Positions 5,968-9,949 of a stretch of DNA of 9,949 nucleotides are shown here, piece by piece (position 1 is the stretch's first letter; each line of letters starts with the position of its first letter). The notes beneath the pieces were generated by a model. The model was not told where the DNA came from. It ran no database searches and saw nothing but the letters and a program-made list of their open reading frames with translations. The DNA lies in contig CAMRVW010000082.1 of the NCBI GenBank assembly GCA_947054185.1, positions 1 through 9,949 on the forward strand. Direction: 5' to 3'. The translations under genes were made by a program, and so were the position numbers. Source of the DNA: an uncultured Rikenellaceae bacterium (GTDB taxonomy: Bacteria; Bacteroidota; Bacteroidia; Bacteroidales; Rikenellaceae).

Positions 5968-5975
5968 TATAATGA
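5964..5975. repeat. Perfect palindrome at the portal start codon
   Basis: TCATTATAATGA is a 12-bp perfect palindrome that contains the portal ATG and sits in the 21-bp gap after the DUF1320 stop. It has no loop, so its RNA role is doubtful. A protein-binding site or chance in an AT-rich gap are the alternatives. Confidence 0.3.
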
Positions 5976-5988
5976 CGTTTTAATATTG

Positions 5989-6402
5989 TTAGAAGTCGTG
6001 TGAAAATTTGGTCCGCGAGCCCATTTTGATATGCCCGACCACCTCGCCTGCTTCATTTTTGAGCAACGGCAGGTTGGGGGCTATTTTTTTGTTGGCGATT
6101 CTCGAGAGCCATGTAATCGCATTGTCGTAATAGTTCTTCACGCGTTCGAAAATCATGTCGGCATTTGAGAGTCTGACAAGATACCATACTGCCATGCTCT
6201 TGATGTGCTCAACAAGCAGAATGTTTCGTCTTTCACCTTTAGCTGCAAAAATCTTATCGGTGTCGTATTGCAAGGCAAGGTAACTTGTCGCCTCTTCAAT
6301 GGCTGCCATGATTGCCGCGTCTATGACTGCCGGGTCGTCGGTCAGTTGCCCGAGTTGCCATTCATAAATGACACTCGAGAGCTCCTCTTGTGTTATGAAC
6401 AT
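5989..6402 (-). CDS. Head-tail connector-like protein (DUF1320 / Mu gp36-like)
   Basis: This gives 137 aa from the ATG at 6402; a TTG nine bases further upstream overlaps the terminase stop. It begins MFITQEELSSVIYEWQLGQLTD, followed by DAAIMAAIEEATSYLALQYDT, a long helix (NILLVEHIKSMAVWYLVRLSN) and RVKNYYDNAITWLSRIANKKI. This all-helical pattern, 'fi...el...i....i..lt.dd.....i...A...a..yL..rYd', is the signature of DUF1320/gp36-type connectors that help seal the portal-tail junction. The end (EAGEVVGHIKMGSRTKFS) is a loose strand-like tail. The gene begins two bases after the terminase stop. In Mu the equivalent gene lies after the capsid gene, so the place between terminase and portal is a rearranged order. 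Confidence 0.8.
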   Translation of the reverse strand: MFITQEELSSVIYEWQLGQLTDDPAVIDAAIMAAIEEATSYLALQYDTDKIFAAKGERRNILLVEHIKSMAVWYLVRLSNADMIFERVKNYYDNAITWLSRIANKKIAPNLPLLKNEAGEVVGHIKMGSRTKFSHDF

Positions 6403-6404
6403 GA

Positions 6405-7907
6405 TTACCAATGTCTGTTAGTTCGGCTGCCCATACGATATGTCGCCCCCTCGGCAGCCGTCCGTTTTGTTAATAAAAATATTGCTCCCTCGAGGGCATC
6501 AGGGGCATCATCATGAACTCTTGAGCCTTTCTGGAATGCGAGTAATTGTTCGACTAAGACATTCATGCCCGGAGAGTCTTTCTCTCTCTGATTAAACACC
6601 ACAAGTCCTCGTTCAAAGAGTGGTTGAATGGCCTCGATACGCGCAAATTTGTCGGGCTTTTTACGTTTGTCGCCCACAACCGGGATGTGTGCACTTCGGG
6701 TTTCTCCAGCCTTGCGGAACTCCTCAAGCACCATATCCTGAATGAAGTTTGACTCCATGTAATAGCGCACAGGCACCCGCCCGCCAACCCAGTCGTTTAT
6801 AATGTAATGCCACTCCACCATCTCGGATATGGTTGTTTGACAGGCAAAGACTTTTAACAGATGAAATACCCCCTCGGGTGTTTTACCCACAAGCACCGTG
6901 GCCTTATAGTCGTTAGTGAGGCCACTCTTGAACGATGGGTCGGTATAACAGACAAGCGACCTGTATTTCCGCAAGTCAAGCATTTGGCCGAAAACAATGT
7001 CTTTCTCTCGAAACACCGCACCATCCACTTGCGGGTCATTCATATACTCTTTACGGAAACGGCGCTCGCCCATGATTTCTCGAATGCCATTTATCTCCTC
7101 TATTGTGTAATTATCACTCCAAGACGGTTTGCCGTTTTTGTCAAGAGCATTGACCTGGGTGTGATAGACGCCTGGGCGGGATATATATCGGGTAAGGATG
7201 CTGTCTTTGGCAATCTCATTGCCAACCATTATAAAGCGCCCGCGGCCCATTGCCATAGTGCCGAAAAGGGCGGTCATCATCCAGTCAAAAGCCTCACTCA
7301 CTCTTGCCGGATTACGGCAGAGTGTGTCGTCGTCGATGTCATCAACAACAATATAGTCGGGACGTTGAGCGCCATTCTTTAGGCCTCGCGGTGATTGGCC
7401 ACGCCCGATTGCGACAAATGTACACCCCTGAGCTGTTGTGAAGTGACTCTCGGTCCAGTCGCCAGCCTTTAATTGCGGCCCGAAATCGGCAATGAAAAGC
7501 TCGTTGACTTCAAGTTCGGCCTGTATGTCTTGCAACAAGGCTATGGCCATCTCTCGACTCTTGCTTGTAAGAACCAACATATTGACCTGTCGTTGCTGTT
7601 GAATCATGAGCCATAAAGGTATGAGCAACGATATATGGGTGCTTTTGGCATGACCGCGCGCCCACTTGAATGCCGCTCTTGCCTTGGGGTTGTTTTTTAT
7701 CCAATTTGCAGCATCAACCTGAAACTTGGCCGACTTAGTGGTGGCCAAATGCCGAAAATATGTTGATACGAAATAGTCATAATCGGATCGGGCTTTTTTG
7801 ACCCTTAAGGTTCGGAACTCAGCATCATCTTTTTGCAGATAGTTGGCCGAGGCGACAAGAGCCTTTCGCGCCTGCCAGCGTTCCCATAAATCTTTATTCG
7901 GCTTCAT
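6405..7907 (-). CDS. Terminase large subunit
   Basis: The protein has 500 aa. The N-terminal ATPase shows a Walker A-like ARGHAKST (83-90), a Walker B hydrophobic run ending in acids, YIVVDDID (185-192), and a coupling-motif stretch MVGN (227-230). The C-terminal RNase H-fold nuclease has candidate metal ligands D323 (CYTDPSFK), E385 (YYMESNF) and D466/D467 in HDDAPDALEG. The protein cuts concatemeric or integrated DNA and drives headful packaging through the portal. A Mu-type enzyme would cut integrated copies together with flanking host DNA. The start (7907) overlaps the terminase small subunit end by 14 bases. The stop is two bases before the DUF1320 start. All catalytic residues appear present, so the enzyme looks intact. 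Confidence 0.95.
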   Translation of the reverse strand: MKPNKDLWERWQARKALVASANYLQKDDAEFRTLRVKKARSDYDYFVSTYFRHLATTKSAKFQVDAANWIKNNPKARAAFKWARGHAKSTHISLLIPLWLMIQQQRQVNMLVLTSKSREMAIALLQDIQAELEVNELFIADFGPQLKAGDWTESHFTTAQGCTFVAIGRGQSPRGLKNGAQRPDYIVVDDIDDDTLCRNPARVSEAFDWMMTALFGTMAMGRGRFIMVGNEIAKDSILTRYISRPGVYHTQVNALDKNGKPSWSDNYTIEEINGIREIMGERRFRKEYMNDPQVDGAVFREKDIVFGQMLDLRKYRSLVCYTDPSFKSGLTNDYKATVLVGKTPEGVFHLLKVFACQTTISEMVEWHYIINDWVGGRVPVRYYMESNFIQDMVLEEFRKAGETRSAHIPVVGDKRKKPDKFARIEAIQPLFERGLVVFNQREKDSPGMNVLVEQLLAFQKGSRVHDDAPDALEGAIFLLTKRTAAEGATYRMGSRTNRHW

Positions 7908-8337
7908 TGCGTTTACTTAGTATGAATCGGTCTTGCAGGTTGGTTATAGTTCTGATTAGCTCGATTGTTATATCCTTATCGACTATCGCCTCTTTTTCAA
8001 GCCATGAACCGAACATCATGAATGTGTATATCAGGTCGTCGACGCCGACACCGGTTTTGAATGACTTGAGCTGTTTTGCAATTTTTGCGAATGCTGCCGG
8101 GTCGAAATCGGTCCCCTCCTCAAGCATCGAATTGAGCCGCAAGAGTAACTTTGTGGAAACCTGTTCGGGCGATATTGTTGCGGCTGCTCTTTTAGCCTCC
8201 CAACCACCCTCTCTGACCCACTTGGAGACGGTGGCCTCTGTTGTTGCGACCTTCTGGGCAATCTCTTTTTGGGAGGCTCCAGTCATAAATAACAGATGTG
8301 CATAATCGTGTTTTTCGGGATTTCGTTTTCTTGCCAT
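7894..8337 (-). CDS. Terminase small subunit with N-terminal HTH
   Basis: The protein has 147 aa. A helix-turn-helix lies at about 21-42 (ASQKEIAQKVATTEATVSKW), followed by the small-terminase hallmark VREGGWEAKRAAATIS. The remaining part is helical: LLLRLNSMLEEG, FAKIAKQLKSFKTG, LIYTFMMFGSWLEKEA, IELIRTITNLQDRFILSKR. Such subunits bind the packaging start site and regulate TerL. It overlaps the start of the large subunit by 14 bases, as expected for a coupled pair. It is the first gene of the minus-strand late operon, directly behind the divergent promoter gap at 8338-8464. Confidence 0.85.
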   Translation of the reverse strand: MARKRNPEKHDYAHLLFMTGASQKEIAQKVATTEATVSKWVREGGWEAKRAAATISPEQVSTKLLLRLNSMLEEGTDFDPAAFAKIAKQLKSFKTGVGVDDLIYTFMMFGSWLEKEAIVDKDITIELIRTITNLQDRFILSKRNEAE

Positions 8338-8352
8338 AAAAGTGATTTTTAC

Positions 8353-8388
8353 AGGGACAAAAATGAAGCAATATGAATGTCTATCAAA
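8353..8388 (-). promoter_or_regulatory. Candidate Bacteroidetes-type promoter for the leftward late operon
   Basis: Reading the minus strand, TTTG (8388-8385) is followed after 19 bases by CATTTTTG (8365-8358), one mismatch from the TAnnTTTG -7 consensus of Bacteroidetes. Transcription would start near 8353, leaving a ~15-base leader before the terminase small subunit ATG at 8337. The spacing matches that of the opposite promoter candidate in the same gap. Confidence 0.4.
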
Positions 8389-8415
8389 AAATCACTCGTT
8401 ACCTTTATTTGCTTT

Positions 8416-8451
8416 TTTGCCAATTAGTTACATCCCTATTCCTTTGCGTCA
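8416..8451 (+). promoter_or_regulatory. Candidate Bacteroidetes-type promoter for the protease/capsid operon
   Basis: TTTG at 8416-8419, a 19-base spacer, and TTCCTTTG at 8439-8446, one mismatch from TAnnTTTG. The start would be near 8451, about 14 bases before the ATG at 8465. It mirrors the minus-strand candidate in box quality, spacing and leader length. Confidence 0.4.
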
Positions 8452-8464
8452 AAATCAACAAAAG

Positions 8465-9409
8465 ATGAAGTTTGTACTTAATGACGAAAGCGTAAAAAAC
8501 AGTCACGGTTTTTATCTGAAAAACAGCGGTGGCGATTTTACGCGATTTAACAAGAACCCGGTGATGTTGCTTGAGCACGACCCGAAAGATGTAATCGGCC
8601 GGTGGAACAACCTGACAATAGAAGGGCGGCAATTGACGGCTGCAACAATATTTGATACCGACACCGAGAAAGGGCAGAGGGTTGAAGGGCAGGTTAATCG
8701 CGACTTCATCAGCGGAGCCAGTGTCGGGATAATCGTAAAAAAGGCCGAATATAGGCACAACGAGGCTTTGCAGATAGATGATGTATGGGTTACCGAATGG
8801 GAATTGCTTGAGGCCTCAATCGTAAGTATTCCGTCAAACCCAGCCGCTCTAAGAGTCAAAGTTTATGCCGATGATTCAACCCCTGTCGAAGAGGCCCAGT
8901 TGGCCGCTCATCTCGATAACATTGTAAAACTATCAATATCCAACAGTATGAAATTAACAAACGAAGCTTTGACGGCACTCGATTTGCCGCCCTCGGCGAC
9001 ATTGTCAGAGGTTAGTGCTAAGGTTGTTGCCCTTGCCGCCCGAGCTGTGGAGCTTTCCACGCAGATTGACTCTTTGAAGGCGGAGCAGGCAAAACAGGTC
9101 AAAGACAGAGCGGAGGCCTTGGCCCTGTCGGCATTGGTAGAGGGGAAAATTGTCGCAACGGGTAAAGAGGACTTAATTGCTCTTGCCACAAACAATTATC
9201 AGGCAGCACAATCTGTGTTGTCAGCAATACCGGCACGTCAAACATACGGAGACAAGGTGGTTCCCGTATCTATGTCGATAGGCAGTGACCGTGACAACTG
9301 GAACTATCACGACTGGAAGAACAACGCTCCCCGCGAACTCGAACAACTGAGGGCCGACCGCCCCGCCGAGTATGCTGAAATCTTGAAAAAAACACGCAAA
9401 AACAATTAG
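8465..9409 (+). CDS. Prohead protease fused to scaffold domain (Mu I/Z-like)
   Basis: This gives 314 aa from the ATG at 8465. The frame is open back to 8342, but that part lies across the promoter gap and reads poorly. Residues 1-135 are an HK97/U35-type protease: GFYLKNSGGDFTRF, LLEHDPKDVIGRW with H38, SGASVGI with candidate nucleophile S86, and a block WELLEASIVSIPSNPAAL. From about 145 the chain becomes helical and charged (AARAVELSTQIDSLKAEQ, VKDRAEALALSALV), typical of scaffold. An internal ATG at 8948 (M162, MKLTNEAL) could start a separate 153-aa scaffold protein, as Mu makes Z inside I. It is cotranscribed with the capsid gene, 4 bases downstream. The protease matures the head by cutting scaffold. 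Confidence 0.85.
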   Translation: MKFVLNDESVKNSHGFYLKNSGGDFTRFNKNPVMLLEHDPKDVIGRWNNLTIEGRQLTAATIFDTDTEKGQRVEGQVNRDFISGASVGIIVKKAEYRHNEALQIDDVWVTEWELLEASIVSIPSNPAALRVKVYADDSTPVEEAQLAAHLDNIVKLSISNSMKLTNEALTALDLPPSATLSEVSAKVVALAARAVELSTQIDSLKAEQAKQVKDRAEALALSALVEGKIVATGKEDLIALATNNYQAAQSVLSAIPARQTYGDKVVPVSMSIGSDRDNWNYHDWKNNAPRELEQLRADRPAEYAEILKKTRKNN

Positions 9410-9413
9410 TATC

Positions 9414-9949
9414 ATGGCGATAGAAAAACAGATTTGGACAGACCAAATAAAGGAGGGTTTTATCTCCGGCACGAGTTTTATGTCGGCATCTGATGACCTG
9501 TCAGAGCTTGTCGAATACAACAAAATCAATCTCGCTGCCGCAGGTGTCGACCCTGATGTATTGATTGACAATACCGTCTATCCGATTGCCACCAAATCGC
9601 GAAATGACACCCCGATAGAATTGGTGCTTCACACCTTCGATACCGAGAATACGGTTGTGCGTAACGTGGAGAGAATGGAGGCTTCGTACAAAAAAATGGA
9701 ATCGGTGATAAGGGGTCACAGACGTGCTTTGCAGCGTAAGGCTTCAAGATTTGCAGCTAATGCCTGGGCTCCTCAAGGGCATACGGATATGACCCCCGTG
9801 TTGCAGGCCACCGGTGCGGCCGATGCAACCAAACGTAAGCGCATGACGTTTGCAGACTTGTTGTCCTTAGAATGCGCCTTCCGTGACATGGAGGCCCCTC
9901 TCGACAGCCTTGTCATTGTTCTTTCACCGGCCCATCTGCTCGACTTACA
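9414..9949 (+). CDS. Major capsid protein (Mu-like), truncated by the window edge
   Basis: The ATG at 9414 lies four bases after the protease stop, and the frame stays open to the last base, giving 178 residues. Segments seen: MAIEKQIWTDQIKEGFISG, SELVEYNKINLAAAGVDPDVLIDNTVYPI, a block LVLHTFDTENTVVRNVERMEA followed by SYKKMESVIRGHRRALQRKA, and AANAWAP further on. The 'AGV.P.VliDNt.YP' and 'DTENTVVRNvE..E..YdK..Sv..gH...L' blocks are typical of Mu-type capsid proteins of Bacteroidetes phages. It forms the icosahedral shell around the scaffold from the preceding gene. The C-terminal half is missing only because the window ends. Confidence 0.9.
   Translation, partial: MAIEKQIWTDQIKEGFISGTSFMSASDDLSELVEYNKINLAAAGVDPDVLIDNTVYPIATKSRNDTPIELVLHTFDTENTVVRNVERMEASYKKMESVIRGHRRALQRKASRFAANAWAPQGHTDMTPVLQATGAADATKRKRMTFADLLSLECAFRDMEAPLDSLVIVLSPAHLLDL

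Noticed and set aside
8342..8464. Upstream extension of the protease frame
   Set aside because: The frame is open, but the residues are unlike a protease start and the stretch holds promoter-like boxes. The ATG at 8465 begins exactly at the family's usual first strand.
1..9949. CRISPR arrays, tRNA or rRNA genes, insertion sequences, attachment ends
   Set aside because: No spaced direct repeats, cloverleaf-like sequences, transposase genes or terminal repeats were recognised by reading; no computational search was possible.

Overview
The window looks like part of a Mu-like (transposable) temperate phage or prophage of a Bacteroidetes host. Three things point there: the set of Mu-type head genes (gp29-type portal, MuF protein, gpG virion morphogenesis protein, gp36/DUF1320, Mu-type capsid protein); early genes of the DUF3164 and GemA-like type; and signals near starts that fit Bacteroidetes better than proteobacteria (few Shine-Dalgarno sites, TTTG / TAnnTTTG-like promoter boxes). 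The host assignment is inference. No transposase, attachment end, lysis or tail-fibre gene lies inside the window.

Positions 1-2489 are a compact plus-strand early operon of small genes. It starts with the C-terminal end of an ATPase-like protein cut by the window edge, then a 47-codon ORF, an unknown protein, a GemA-like protein, an unknown protein, a DUF3164 protein, a small HTH protein and a small conserved-looking phage protein. Neighbours overlap by a few bases or nearly touch, often as ATGA. A perfect 14-bp stem with a 6-nt loop at 2489-2522 ends the operon and also serves the converging late operon.

Positions 2521-8337 are a minus-strand late operon, read from right to left: terminase small subunit, terminase large subunit, DUF1320 connector, portal, MuF protein with a C-terminal toxin-like domain, gpG-type morphogenesis protein and a tail-terminator-like protein. 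From 8465 the plus strand resumes with a prohead protease/scaffold gene and the major capsid gene, which runs off the right edge. The 127-bp gap 8338-8464 holds a matched pair of divergent Bacteroidetes-type promoter candidates.

The most notable signal is at the portal/MuF junction. The portal frame ends in T_TTT_TTT, followed 5 nt later by a GC-rich stem-loop, and the MuF frame lies in the -1 frame with no ATG for almost 100 bases. This is the architecture of a programmed -1 ribosomal frameshift that would make an 801-residue portal-MuF-toxin fusion. The genes together package DNA (TerS/TerL), form the portal vertex and connector (portal, DUF1320, gpG, tail terminator), build the shell (protease/scaffold, capsid), and may load a MuF-linked effector into the particle.
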